From assembly GCF_033546935.1 (NCBI RefSeq), contig NZ_CP137854.1, positions 1,860,001 to 1,924,000 of the forward strand: a stretch of DNA of 64,000 nucleotides. The letters run 5' to 3'. Under the pieces are notes generated by a model that searched no databases, was not told where the DNA came from, and saw only the letters and a list, made by a program, of their open reading frames with translations. Below, piece after piece: positions 1-8,562 of this stretch (position 1 is its first letter; the number at the start of each line of letters is the position of its first letter). This DNA is from Xylophilus sp. GOD-11R. Lineage in GTDB: Bacteria; Pseudomonadota; Gammaproteobacteria; Burkholderiales; Burkholderiaceae_C. The translations under genes were made by a program, and so were the position numbers.

Positions 1-165
1 CCGATGCTGGGCCGCACCATCGCCCAGTTGCTGGGCCTGCAGGCCAGCGACTGCGCGATCCGCAAGGGCGCGGTCTGGTGGTTGCGTCACCGCAGCCGTC
101 AGCGCGAGGGCGAACCTGCCGAGCAGACCGTGGTCGTCACGGTGCAGACGCCGGAATTTCTCTGA
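1..165 (+). CDS. Histidine phosphatase family protein, SixA-like (C-terminal fragment)
   Basis: Only the last 54 codons are in the window; the gene begins to the left of base 1. The tail reads as a SixA-type phosphohistidine phosphatase C-terminus: a helix ending in LLGL, then CAIRKGAVWWL, a variable loop and a closing strand TVVVTVQTPEFL. That pattern (a 'KGA-W-L' strand, then a final strand ending in P-x-h-L) is familiar from the SixA branch of the histidine phosphatase superfamily, which removes phosphate from phosphohistidine. The catalytic RHG motif would be in the missing N-terminal part, so it cannot be checked. A SixA gene beside ppx fits many Burkholderiales genomes. Confidence 0.7.
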   Translation, partial: PMLGRTIAQLLGLQASDCAIRKGAVWWLRHRSRQREGEPAEQTVVVTVQTPEFL

Positions 166-263
166 GGGCCGCCTTCGTTCAAGAAAGTTCGGGCTTCGCA
201 TCGGGCCCGACGGAACCGGGTTGACAGGGGAGACTGGCGGTTTTGCCCGCCAGGGTCATTGTC

Positions 264-1373
264 ATGTTGCCAGTCAACCCCACGCCCGCCGCGTTGCCCG
301 GGCGCCGGCCATCCGGGTTTCACGCGCGCCAGGCCCGGGCCTTCGAATCTTCCGACGCGGATCGCGCTGACTCCACAGCGTCGCACGGACCGCTGGCGCA
401 GCTCCTGACGGGCGCCGGGGCGCCGGGCGGCGCGTCGGCGGCGGACTTCGAGGGTGCCGATGTCATCGACATCGACGGCTGGCACCTATCGATCGAACGC
501 GTCTGGGAAGAGATTCTTCCCCAGTTCGAAGACCGGAAACTGGCCCCCGCTACCTTGGCCGCGCTGCGTGCCTTGCTCGGGCGGCTCGTATCGAGCCGGC
601 GTTCGCCGCATCCGCCGCGCTTCGAGACTTTCGAGGATCTGGCCGAAAAGCTGCTGAAGCGCTTCAACAGGAAGGCTGCTGCCCGTGTGCCGGTCAAGTT
701 TCAGCCGAGCCCACCTGGCGCCGCTTCCGGATGGATGAGGAATGCCTTGTTCTTCCTGTACTGCTTTCACTTGCTCGGCGGCACGACGGGCGCGTCCCTG
801 GCGGGTCGGACCTTCCGCGCCTCGATAGGCGCGCCTCGCTACCGCAACCTGATGGCGGAGCAGGACGGTCGCAGCTATCCGACGCATGCGCTGCAACTGC
901 CCGGTTCCCGGATCCTGCAAAAGGGCGTCGAGCTGCCAGACGGCCGCTACATCTACGTGTGGGATGCGGAAACCGGCCAAATCGTGGTTCATCCGGAGGA
1001 ACATGGCTCCAACCCACAGGCCACGGACGCCGTCCACCATTCGGACATCGCCTGTGGCCACGACGTGCACGCCGCCGGCCTTCTGGAGTTCCGCAACAAC
1101 TCCGTGCTCTATGCCGATGACCGCTCAGGCCATTACCAGCCAAAAGACGAGGTGCGGGTCGATTCGAACACCTGCGAACCGGATTACGCCTTGGTGAGCC
1201 TGGAACCACTGCGCCGTGCGCTCACCGAAATCGGCATGGCCGCCCCGGCAATGGTGCTGGAGCCCGCCAATGCACGGGATCTGGGGCGACTGATGAGGCG
1301 TTGCGAGCGACAGAAGGCTCGCCAGAAAAAATCGCGCCGCGAGCCGCCCAACCCTGTCTTCCCGCTCCGTTAG
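264..1373 (+). CDS. Orphan protein with a C-terminal SGHYxP motif, possible secreted effector
   Basis: 369 residues from the ATG at 264; an in-frame TTG at 243 is a weaker alternative. There is no signal peptide and no membrane segment. The first 60 residues are rich in A, P, S and R and look disordered. The second half is folded and contains HSDIACGHDVHAAGLLEF followed by SGHYQP and a helix with LEPLRRALTEIGM. From memory, a similar layout (HS...AAGxL...SGHYxP...L..L...G) occurs near the C-terminus of many bacterial effector-like and toxin-like proteins, but I cannot name a Pfam family. The end is basic (RQKARQKKSRREP). It sits alone between sixA and the convergent ppx gene. Function is not known; an effector role is an inference. 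Confidence 0.75.
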   Translation: MLPVNPTPAALPGRRPSGFHARQARAFESSDADRADSTASHGPLAQLLTGAGAPGGASAADFEGADVIDIDGWHLSIERVWEEILPQFEDRKLAPATLAALRALLGRLVSSRRSPHPPRFETFEDLAEKLLKRFNRKAAARVPVKFQPSPPGAASGWMRNALFFLYCFHLLGGTTGASLAGRTFRASIGAPRYRNLMAEQDGRSYPTHALQLPGSRILQKGVELPDGRYIYVWDAETGQIVVHPEEHGSNPQATDAVHHSDIACGHDVHAAGLLEFRNNSVLYADDRSGHYQPKDEVRVDSNTCEPDYALVSLEPLRRALTEIGMAAPAMVLEPANARDLGRLMRRCERQKARQKKSRREPPNPVFPLR

Positions 1374-1413
1374 GCGCGCGCGTGCGGCCCGGCACTCCCC
1401 CCCCCGGTGTGGC

Positions 1414-2913
1414 TCAGTTCCCGGCGACCGACAGCGACCGTTCCGTCTTCATCCACGCCTGGGACTCTTCGCGCAGCAGGTGCGCCGACTGCGGATGCTG
1501 CTTTTCCCAGCTATTGCTCCAGGCGAGCGACCAGCCGGTGCCGTTCTTCGATGGCGCCAGCCGCAGGTCGGTGAGATCAGGCTCACGCCGCGCATGGCAC
1601 AGCGCCACCGCCAGCCGCAGGCTGAGCACCTGGCGCGCAAAACCGTCGTCTGTGAGCGAGTCTTCGACCTTGCGCAGCTTGCCGCGCTGGGCGAGCACCA
1701 GCTCGGACAGCCGCTCCAGCTCCGGCACCGAGAAGCCGGGCGCGTCCGCGTTGGCCAGGATGTAGGCGCCGTGCTTGTGGGCGTCGTCGTGCGCCACCAG
1801 GCAGCCGACCTCGTGCAGGCGCGCCGCCCAGCGCAGCTTGCGGGCTTCGCGCTCGGCATGGTCGGCAGCGGCCTCCGGCTGCAGATTGCGATGCAGCGCG
1901 GCCGCGACGCGGCTCACGCGGTCGGCCTGGGTCTCGTCCACCTGGAAGCGACGGGCGAGGGCGTCGACCGACGCCGCGCGCAGGTCGGTGTTGGGCTGCT
2001 CGCGGTCGAGCAGGTCGTAGAGCGCACCCTGGCGCAGCGCGCCCTGCGCGACCTGCATCTCGTCGATGTCCAGCAGGTCGAACACCGCGCAGAGAACCGC
2101 CACACCGCCACCGATCACCGGCTTGCGGTCTTCCTTGATGCCCTCGAGGCGCAATCCGTCGATCGTCTTGGCCTGCAGCAGCATCGCCTTGAGCGCCTGC
2201 AGTCCGGCGCCGGAGATCGTGCCGACGGGCAGTCCGAGCATTGCGGCCAGCGAGCCGACGGCGCCTGCCGTGCCGGAAGATCCGTAGGCCACGTCCCAGG
2301 CGCCTCGCCCGAACACCTGCAGGGCTTCGTCGAGCACGGCCTGCGCCGCCACCTCGGCGCGGGCGAACGCTTCCGTGGTGAAGCGCCCGTTCGGAAAATA
2401 CTGCTGGGACCAGGCCACGCTCCCCACCGGAAATGATGCGACCGCGGCCGACACCAGGCCTCGGCCCAGGATCAGCTCGGTGGAGCGACCGCCCACATCG
2501 ACCACGAGCCGGCGTTCCTCCGACGGCGGCAGCAGATGCGCCACGCCTTGGTAAATGAGCCGCGCTTCTTCGGGCCCGGAGACGACGTCGATCGGAAAAC
2601 CGAGCAGGCGTGCACCGCGCTCGATGAACTCGGCTCGATTGGTAGCTTCGCGCAAGGTCTGCGTGGCCACGGCCCGGACCTGACCGGGCGCGAACTCGCC
2701 CAGGCGTTCGCCGAAGCGGGCCAGGCAATCCCAGCCGCGCTGCATCGCCTCGAGCGAGATGCGACCGGAGGCGTCGAGGCCACCGCCCAGACGCACGGTT
2801 TCCTTGAGATATTGGATGCGCTGAAGCCGGCCGTCGGTGTCGAAGCGCCCGATCTCGAGGCGAAAACTATTGGAGCCGAGATCGACTGCGGCGAGGGGAA
2901 GTCCGTCTTGCAT
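1414..2913 (-). CDS. ppx: Exopolyphosphatase, Ppx/GppA family
   Basis: 499 residues, usual length for Ppx. It removes terminal phosphates from inorganic polyphosphate (some relatives hydrolyse pppGpp), in the cytoplasm. The ASKHA-fold signature AAVDLGSNSFRLEIG is at residues 8-22 and the second phosphate-binding loop is VDVGGRSTELI at 138-148. An Arg sits where this loop usually has Gly (DxGGGSTE). The C-terminal third is the HD-like helical domain (RLHEVG, then AYILANAD). The gene diverges from pstS, and minus-strand Pho-box-like repeats lie about 85 bases upstream of its start, so joint control with phosphate uptake by PhoB is plausible. GppA rather than Ppx activity cannot be excluded. Confidence 0.93.
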   Translation of the reverse strand: MQDGLPLAAVDLGSNSFRLEIGRFDTDGRLQRIQYLKETVRLGGGLDASGRISLEAMQRGWDCLARFGERLGEFAPGQVRAVATQTLREATNRAEFIERGARLLGFPIDVVSGPEEARLIYQGVAHLLPPSEERRLVVDVGGRSTELILGRGLVSAAVASFPVGSVAWSQQYFPNGRFTTEAFARAEVAAQAVLDEALQVFGRGAWDVAYGSSGTAGAVGSLAAMLGLPVGTISGAGLQALKAMLLQAKTIDGLRLEGIKEDRKPVIGGGVAVLCAVFDLLDIDEMQVAQGALRQGALYDLLDREQPNTDLRAASVDALARRFQVDETQADRVSRVAAALHRNLQPEAAADHAEREARKLRWAARLHEVGCLVAHDDAHKHGAYILANADAPGFSVPELERLSELVLAQRGKLRKVEDSLTDDGFARQVLSLRLAVALCHARREPDLTDLRLAPSKNGTGWSLAWSNSWEKQHPQSAHLLREESQAWMKTERSLSVAGN

Positions 2914-2998
2914 GGGGCCAGGGATACGAGGAAATAAGCCGCACGCAGTGTAGGCCCACTCGGGCGGAAGAAGGGTGGGGCGAGGCTAGGCGCAGCAT

Positions 2999-3081
2999 GT
3001 GACGTTTGCGTGACGAATGCGCCGCAGGGCGAAAAACGCTGTCATCGAAGTCACGAAGCCGTCATGAAGCATTTCTACATT
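2999..3081 (+). promoter_or_regulatory. Putative divergent PhoB-binding region (Pho boxes) between ppx and pstS
   Basis: On the plus strand, AAGTCAC (3048-3054) and CCGTCAT (3059-3065) are two 7-mers spaced 11 bp start to start, the spacing of a Pho box (CTGTCAT-N4-CTGTCAT). A perfect CTGTCAT also lies at 3039-3045 but is out of that register. Ten bases after the second unit comes TACATT (3076-3081), which suits the -10 of a PhoB-activated promoter for pstS. On the minus strand, two CGTCAC units 11 bp apart (within 2999-3016) point towards ppx. The match is read by eye against the E. coli consensus. Confidence 0.6.
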
Positions 3082-3117
3082 CGCTCCAGTCCCCTTACCC
3101 ATCGAAAGAAGGAACGC

Positions 3118-4152
3118 ATGAACAAGACCCTGATCGCCGCTCTGGCTGCCGCTGCTGCTTTCGGCGCCGTCAGCGCACAAGCCCAGACAGAAGCCACCGG
3201 CGCAGGCGCCAGCTTCCCGGCTCCCCTGTATTCCAAGTGGGCTTCCGACTACAACAAGTCCACCAGCGTCCGCATCAATTACCAGTCCGTCGGCTCCGGT
3301 GCCGGCCTGAAGCAGATCGAAGCCAAGACCGTCGACTTCGGCGCATCCGACATGCCCCTGAAGGACGAAGAACTGGCCGCCAAGAGTTTGGTGCAGTTCC
3401 CCACCGTCATCGGCGGCATCGTGCCCGTCGTCAACATCAAGGGCATCGCCCCCGGCCAGCTCAAGCTGAGCGGCCCGGTCATCGCCGACATCTACCTCGG
3501 CAAGATCACCAAGTGGAACGATCCGGCCATCGCCGCGCTGAATTCCGGCGTGACGCTGCCCGACTCGCTGATCGCCGTGGTTCGCCGCGCCGACGGTTCG
3601 GGCACCAGCTTCGGTTTCACCAACTACCTGAGCAAGGTCAGCGCCGACTGGAAGAGCAAGGTCGGTGAAGGCACGGCCGTGAACTGGCCCACCGGTGCGG
3701 GTGGCAAGGGCAACGAAGGCGTCGCCGCTTTCGTGAACCGCCTGCCTGACTCCATCGGCTACGTCGAGTACGCCTACGTCAAGCAGAACAAGATGACCTA
3801 CACCCAGATGGTCAATGCCGACGGCGCCGCCGTGTCGCCCGACGACGAGACCTTCAAGGCCGCCGCTGCCGGCGCCGACTGGAGCAAGAGCTTCTACCAG
3901 ATCCTGACGAACCAGCCGGGCAAGGATGCATGGCCGATCACTTCCGCCACCTTCATCCTGATGCACAAGTCGCAGGACAAGCCGGCCCAGGCCACCACCG
4001 CACTGAAGTTCTTCGAATGGGCTTACAAGAGCGGTGACAAGACTGCCACCGACCTGGACTACGTGCCGATGCCTGCCAGCGTGAAGGACGTGATCTACAA
4101 GTCCTGGGGCAACATCAAGGACACCTCCGGCAAGGCGGTAGCCTTCAAGTAA
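3118..4152 (+). CDS. pstS: Phosphate ABC transporter, periplasmic phosphate-binding protein PstS
   Basis: 344 residues from the ATG at 3118, which follows the strong ribosome site AGAAGGA; an upstream in-frame start at 3010 would overlap the promoter and hide the signal peptide. Residues 1-22 are a Sec signal ([23 protein letters not shown]). The mature protein starts with [15 protein letters not shown], then [12 protein letters not shown] and DFGASDMPL, the conserved phosphate-cleft motifs, and ends with the usual PstS tail. It delivers periplasmic orthophosphate to the PstCAB channel. First gene of the pst-phoU-phoBR cluster; a terminator-like hairpin follows at once, so pstS is probably made in excess over the membrane parts. 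Confidence 0.97.
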   Translation: MNKTLIAALAAAAAFGAVSAQAQTEATGAGASFPAPLYSKWASDYNKSTSVRINYQSVGSGAGLKQIEAKTVDFGASDMPLKDEELAAKSLVQFPTVIGGIVPVVNIKGIAPGQLKLSGPVIADIYLGKITKWNDPAIAALNSGVTLPDSLIAVVRRADGSGTSFGFTNYLSKVSADWKSKVGEGTAVNWPTGAGGKGNEGVAAFVNRLPDSIGYVEYAYVKQNKMTYTQMVNADGAAVSPDDETFKAAAAGADWSKSFYQILTNQPGKDAWPITSATFILMHKSQDKPAQATTALKFFEWAYKSGDKTATDLDYVPMPASVKDVIYKSWGNIKDTSGKAVAFK

Positions 4153-4160
4153 GCAAGTGA

Positions 4161-4190
4161 GGGGATGGTGAAACGACCATCCCCGTTTTT
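4161..4190 (+). terminator. Hairpin with T-tract after pstS (partial terminator)
   Basis: A 9-bp stem, GGGGATGGT (4161-4169) with ACCATCCCC (4176-4184), is followed by GTTTTT. It begins only eight bases after the pstS stop and lies between pstS and pstC. It would stop part of the transcripts and protect the pstS mRNA 3' end. Confidence 0.8.
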
Positions 4191-4248
4191 CCGTTGCACG
4201 CCGGCATTTCCCGGACGTCGAACCTGCTGACCAACCGAGGCGAATAAC

Positions 4249-5274
4249 GTGTCCTCTACACTGCCGGTCACCCATGCGCCCGCCCGAACGTCGGGGCGTG
4301 GAGCCACCATGAATCCATCTCCCGCTCCGCGCTCGCGCCTCACCGGCGCGCTCGCCGATCGTCTCTTCGGCATGCTAGCCCGCGGCGCGGCCTTGCTGAC
4401 CCTGGCGTTGCTGCTCGGCATCCTCGGCTCGCTGGTCGTCGGCGCGTGGCCGTCGATTTCCAAGTACGGGCTCACCTTCTTCGTGCGCAGCGTCTGGGAC
4501 CCGGTCCAGAACGACTACGGCGGCTTGGTGATGATCTACGGCACGCTGGCTACCTCCATCATCGCCTTGCTGATCGCCGTGCCGGTGAGCTTCGGCATCG
4601 CGCTGTTCCTCACCGAACTGTCGCCGTCCTGGCTCAAGCGCCCGCTGGGCACCGCCATCGAGCTGCTGGCTGCGGTGCCTTCCATCGTCTACGGCATGTG
4701 GGGTTTGATGGTGTTCGGCCCGATCCTGGCGACCTATGTGCAGCAGCCGCTGCAGAAGATGTTCAACGGCGTGCCCCTGCTGGGCGCCTTCGTCTCCGGC
4801 CCTCCGGTGGGCATCGGCATCCTGGCCGCCGGCATCATCCTGGCGATCATGATCATCCCGTTCATCGCCTCGGTGATGCGCGACGTGTTCGAAGTGACGC
4901 CGCCGCTGCTCAAGGAATCCGCCTACGGCCTGGGTTCGACCACCTGGGAAGTCGTCTTCAAGGTGGTGCTGCCCTTCACCAAGACCGGTGTGCTCGGCGG
5001 CATCATGCTCGGCCTCGGCCGCGCGCTCGGTGAAACCATGGCGGTGACCTTCGTCATCGGCAACATGAACCAGCTCAATTCGCTGTCTGTCTTCGAAGCC
5101 GCCAACAGCATCACTTCGGCCCTGGCCAACGAGTTTGCCGAAGCCGGCGAAGGGCTGCATCAGGCATCGCTGATCTATCTGGGTCTGGTGCTGTTCTTTA
5201 TCACCTTCGTCGTGCTGTCGCTGTCCAAGCTGCTGCTGGCGCGCCTGAAGAAGAGCGAAGGAGCCAAGTCGTGA
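4249..5274 (+). CDS. pstC: Phosphate ABC transporter permease PstC
   Basis: 341 residues from the GTG at 4249. An ATG at 4309 (321 residues), preceded by GGAG at a good distance, is an equally likely start. Six or more hydrophobic segments are visible, starting with [19 protein letters not shown]. The permease coupling loop reads [21 protein letters not shown] followed by [17 protein letters not shown], the EAA-type motif that contacts the ATPase. PstC and PstA together form the inner-membrane phosphate channel. The stop overlaps the start of pstA (GTGA), which indicates translational coupling. Confidence 0.96.
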   Translation: MSSTLPVTHAPARTSGRGATMNPSPAPRSRLTGALADRLFGMLARGAALLTLALLLGILGSLVVGAWPSISKYGLTFFVRSVWDPVQNDYGGLVMIYGTLATSIIALLIAVPVSFGIALFLTELSPSWLKRPLGTAIELLAAVPSIVYGMWGLMVFGPILATYVQQPLQKMFNGVPLLGAFVSGPPVGIGILAAGIILAIMIIPFIASVMRDVFEVTPPLLKESAYGLGSTTWEVVFKVVLPFTKTGVLGGIMLGLGRALGETMAVTFVIGNMNQLNSLSVFEAANSITSALANEFAEAGEGLHQASLIYLGLVLFFITFVVLSLSKLLLARLKKSEGAKS

Positions 5275-6161
5275 ATACCGCCACCACCGGACAACGTCTC
5301 ATCGACGCGGCCGAACTGGCCGAAACCCGCCGGGCGCGTTTCGCTTCGCGCAAGCGCGTCAACACCATCGCCCTGGCACTTTCGCTGGTGGCCATGGCCT
5401 TCGGCGTCTTCTGGCTGATCTGGATCCTCTGGGAAACCCTGCGTCTGGGTATCGGCGGCCTCAGCTTCGCGCTGTTCACCGAATCGACCCCGCCACCCAA
5501 CGAAGAGGGCGGGCTGGCCAATGCGATCTTCGGCTCTGGCGTGATGGTAATGCTGGCGACTTTCGTCGGCACCCCCATCGGCATCATGGCCGGCGTCTAC
5601 CTGGCCGAATACGACACCCGCGGATGGCTCGCTTCGGTGACCCGGTTCGTCAACGACATCCTGCTGTCGGCACCGTCGATCGTGATCGGCCTGTTCGTGT
5701 ATGCGGTCGTGGTCTCGCGCTTCAAGAGCTACTCGGCCTACGCGGGCATTCTGGCCCTGGCGCTGATTGTGATTCCGGTGGTGATCCGCACCACCGAGAA
5801 CATGCTGATGCTGGTGCCGTCCGGACTGCGCGAAGCCGCCTACGCCCTGGGCACGCCCAAGTGGAAGGTCATCTCGATGATCACTCTGCGTGCAGCCCGC
5901 GCCGGCGTCATCACCGGTGTGCTGCTGGCCGTGGCCCGCATCGCCGGCGAAACCGCTCCGCTGCTGTTCACCGCGCTGTCCAACCAGTTCTGGAACGCCG
6001 ACCTGTCCAAGCCGATGGCCAGCCTGCCGGTGACCATCTTCAAGTTCGCGATGAGCCCGTACGAAAACTGGCAGCAGCTGGCCTGGGCCGGCGTCTTCCT
6101 GATCACCGTCGCGGTGCTCGGCCTCAATATCCTCGCCCGCGTCGTGACGCGGCAAAAGTAA
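5271..6161 (+). CDS. pstA: Phosphate ABC transporter permease PstA
   Basis: 296 residues, GTG start overlapping the pstC stop by four bases. Residues 1-30 are a basic cytoplasmic tail ([13 protein letters not shown]). Six hydrophobic helices follow, with the coupling loop [20 protein letters not shown] and then [19 protein letters not shown], typical of PstA. Partner of PstC in the phosphate channel. pstB starts ten bases downstream. Confidence 0.96.
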   Translation: MNTATTGQRLIDAAELAETRRARFASRKRVNTIALALSLVAMAFGVFWLIWILWETLRLGIGGLSFALFTESTPPPNEEGGLANAIFGSGVMVMLATFVGTPIGIMAGVYLAEYDTRGWLASVTRFVNDILLSAPSIVIGLFVYAVVVSRFKSYSAYAGILALALIVIPVVIRTTENMLMLVPSGLREAAYALGTPKWKVISMITLRAARAGVITGVLLAVARIAGETAPLLFTALSNQFWNADLSKPMASLPVTIFKFAMSPYENWQQLAWAGVFLITVAVLGLNILARVVTRQK

Positions 6162-6171
6162 GGTAATCATC

Positions 6172-6984
6172 ATGTCCGCAACGATGAACTCCCCGGTGCG
6201 CCCCCAGCAGGCCGGCAAGCCCTCCCTCGGCCCGTCGAAGATCTCGGTCAAGGACCTGAACTTCTACTACGGCAAGTTCCACGCCCTGAAGGGCATCAAT
6301 CTGGAAATTCCCGAGAAGAAGGTCACCGCCTTCATCGGTCCTTCGGGCTGCGGCAAGTCGACGCTGCTGCGCACCTTCAACCGCATGTTCGAGCTCTACC
6401 CGGAGCAGCGCGCCGAAGGCCAGATCATTCTGGACGGCGAGAACCTGCTGACCTCCAAGCAGGACGTGGCGCTGATCCGCGCCAAGGTCGGCATGGTGTT
6501 CCAGAAGCCGACGCCGTTCCCGATGTCGATCCGCGACAACATCGCCTTCGGCGTGAAGCTGTTCGAGAACCTCAATGCCACCGACATGGACGAGCGCATC
6601 GAATGGGCGCTGCGCAAGGCGGCACTGTGGACTGAAGTGAAGGACAAGCTGCACCAGAGCGGCTCGGGCCTCTCCGGCGGCCAGCAGCAGCGCCTGTGCA
6701 TCGCGCGCGGCATCGCCATCCGCCCGGAAGTGCTGCTGCTCGACGAGCCCTGTTCGGCACTCGATCCGATCTCCACCGCCAAGGTCGAGGAGCTCATCGC
6801 CGAGCTGAAGAACGACTACACCGTGGTGATCGTCACCCACAACATGCAGCAGGCCGCGCGTTGCAGCGACTACACCGCCTACATGTACCTGGGCGACCTG
6901 GTCGAATTCGGCGAGACGGAACAGATGTTCTTCAAGCCGCAGCGCAAGGAAACCGAAGACTACATCACCGGCCGTTTCGGCTGA
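6172..6984 (+). CDS. pstB: Phosphate ABC transporter ATP-binding protein PstB
   Basis: 270 residues. The Walker A loop GPSGCGKST is at 56-64, the Q-loop follows as [12 protein letters not shown], the signature is LSGGQQQR, Walker B is [13 protein letters not shown], and the switch histidine is in VIVTHNMQQ. The long form of the Walker B/D-loop (SALDPIST) and the ending [18 protein letters not shown] are characteristic of PstB. It powers uptake through PstCA and, with PhoU, signals phosphate status to PhoR. It is followed after 13 bases by phoU. Confidence 0.97.
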   Translation: MSATMNSPVRPQQAGKPSLGPSKISVKDLNFYYGKFHALKGINLEIPEKKVTAFIGPSGCGKSTLLRTFNRMFELYPEQRAEGQIILDGENLLTSKQDVALIRAKVGMVFQKPTPFPMSIRDNIAFGVKLFENLNATDMDERIEWALRKAALWTEVKDKLHQSGSGLSGGQQQRLCIARGIAIRPEVLLLDEPCSALDPISTAKVEELIAELKNDYTVVIVTHNMQQAARCSDYTAYMYLGDLVEFGETEQMFFKPQRKETEDYITGRFG

Positions 6985-6997
6985 TCAGGAGACGAAC

Positions 6998-7699
6998 ATG
7001 CCAGACAAGCATCTCTCGACGCAGTTCGACAGCGAACTCAACGGTGTCTCCTCCCGCGTGATGGAGCTCGGCGGCCTGGTCGAATCGCAGATCCGCCAGG
7101 CGATCTACGCCTTGTCGCAGTTCAGCTCGGAAGTCGCCGACGAAGTCGTCGAGACCGAAGTCCGGGTGAACGCGATGGAGATCCAGATCGACCACGAGCT
7201 GTCGTCCATCATCGCCCGCCGCCAGCCGACGGCGCGCGACCTGCGCCTGCTGATCGCGATCTCCAAGACCACGGCCAACCTGGAACGGGTGGGCGACGAG
7301 GCCAACAAGATCGCGCGCATGGCCAAGTCGATCATCGAGAGCGGATCGGCGCGCACGCTGCCCTCATCCGACCTGCGCGTGGCCGGCGACCTGGCCTCGG
7401 GCTTGCTGCGCAAGGCGCTCGATGCCTTTGCCCGCCTCGACGTGACCGCCGCCGTGGCGATCCTGAAGGAAGACGACCAGATCGATCGCGAGTTCGACGG
7501 CTTCGTGCGCAAGCTGGTCACCTACATGATGGAAGACCCGCGCACGATCTCGGCGAGCCTCGACCTGCTGTTCCTGGCCAAGGCCATCGAGCGCATCGGC
7601 GACCACGCCAAGAACATCGCGGAGTTCATCATCTACATCGTCAAGGGCACCGATGTGCGCCACACGTCGATGCAGGCGATCGAATCCGCGGTGCTTTGA
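6998..7699 (+). CDS. phoU: Phosphate signalling complex protein PhoU
   Basis: 233 residues, normal for PhoU. The protein is two repeats of a three-helix bundle. Each repeat carries an acidic metal-binding helix of the E/DxxxD type: VGDEANKIARMAK in the first half and RIGDHAKNIAEFIIYI in the second. PhoU links the Pst transporter to PhoR and holds the Pho regulon off when phosphate is plentiful. A ribosome site (GGAGACGAAC) precedes the ATG. The gap to phoB is 124 bases and contains a copy of a dispersed repeat. Confidence 0.96.
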   Translation: MPDKHLSTQFDSELNGVSSRVMELGGLVESQIRQAIYALSQFSSEVADEVVETEVRVNAMEIQIDHELSSIIARRQPTARDLRLLIAISKTTANLERVGDEANKIARMAKSIIESGSARTLPSSDLRVAGDLASGLLRKALDAFARLDVTAAVAILKEDDQIDREFDGFVRKLVTYMMEDPRTISASLDLLFLAKAIERIGDHAKNIAEFIIYIVKGTDVRHTSMQAIESAVL

Positions 7700-7701
7700 C
7701 T

Positions 7702-7795
7702 CGCCCCCAGGCTTGCCCACTTCGTGTGGTCGCCAACCCCCGGCCGGGGGCGACACCTGCGGCCTGGCGAAGCCAGCTCCGCGGTGTCCCCGGGA
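7702..7795 (+). repeat. Dispersed intergenic repeat, copy A (between phoU and phoB)
   Basis: The stretch begins CGCCCCCAGGCTTGCCCACT, continues through TCGTGTGG and CGCCAACCCCC, and has a G/C hairpin CCCCCGGCCGGGGG. The same order of blocks occurs in tandem at 43962-44100 and, inverted and diverged, at 15547-15620. It starts two bases after the phoU stop. The 3' half of this copy (CACCTGCGGCCTGGCGAAG) differs from the others. Confidence 0.75.
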
Positions 7796-7823
7796 CTGCC
7801 GTTAGTTAACTGATCTTGGATCC

Positions 7824-8549
7824 ATGAAGAAATTGCCCCTGGTGCTGATCGTCGAGGATGAATCGGCGATTGCCGAACTCATCGCGGTGAATCTGCGCCA
7901 CAACGGCTTTCAGCCGGTCTGGGCCGAGGACGGCGAGGCCGCGCAGCGCGAGCTCGACGCCGTGCTGCCAGACGTGATCCTGCTCGACTGGATGCTGCCC
8001 GGCACCAGCGGCCTGATGCTGGCGCGCAAATGGCGTGCCGACGCCCGTACCAAAGGCGTTCCGATCCTGATGCTGACCGCGCGTGGCGACGAGCCCGACA
8101 AGGTGGCCGGGCTCGATGCCGGTGCCGACGACTACGTCACCAAGCCCTTTTCCACGCAGGAGCTGCTGGCCCGCATCCGCGCAGTGCTGCGCCGCCGCGC
8201 ACCGGAGCAGCTGGCCGACACGGTGTCGCTCGGCGCGCTGGTGCTCGACGCGGCGACCCACCGGGTCAGCTACGGCGGCCAGCCCCTGAAGGTGGCGCCC
8301 ACTGAGTTCAAGCTGCTGCACTACCTCATGCGCCACGCCGAACGGGTGCACAGCCGCACCCAGCTGCTCGACAAGGTGTGGGGCGACCACGTCTTCATCG
8401 AGGAGCGTACGGTCGACGTGCATGTGAAGCGCCTGCGCGAGGCGCTCGGCTCGGCCGGCACCATGGTCGAGACCGTGCGCGGCGCCGGCTATCGCGCCAC
8501 CGCGCAACCTGCCATCTCGCTCGTCCAGACCCAGGCGCAAGCCCAGTGA
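7824..8549 (+). CDS. phoB: Phosphate regulon response regulator PhoB
   Basis: 241 residues. The receiver domain covers about 1-125 with the acidic pocket E11-D12, phosphoacceptor Asp55 (VILLDWMLPG), the conserved Thr in LTARGDE and Lys in YVTKPFS. The OmpR-type winged helix occupies about 140-230 (PTEFKLLHYLMRH, then RTVDVHVKRLREAL). PhoB phosphorylated by PhoR binds Pho boxes such as those before pstS. The remaining tail (QPAISLVQTQAQAQ) is extra. phoR follows 13 bases downstream. Confidence 0.96.
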   Translation: MKKLPLVLIVEDESAIAELIAVNLRHNGFQPVWAEDGEAAQRELDAVLPDVILLDWMLPGTSGLMLARKWRADARTKGVPILMLTARGDEPDKVAGLDAGADDYVTKPFSTQELLARIRAVLRRRAPEQLADTVSLGALVLDAATHRVSYGGQPLKVAPTEFKLLHYLMRHAERVHSRTQLLDKVWGDHVFIEERTVDVHVKRLREALGSAGTMVETVRGAGYRATAQPAISLVQTQAQAQ

Positions 8550-8562
8550 AGCCGGCCTCGGC

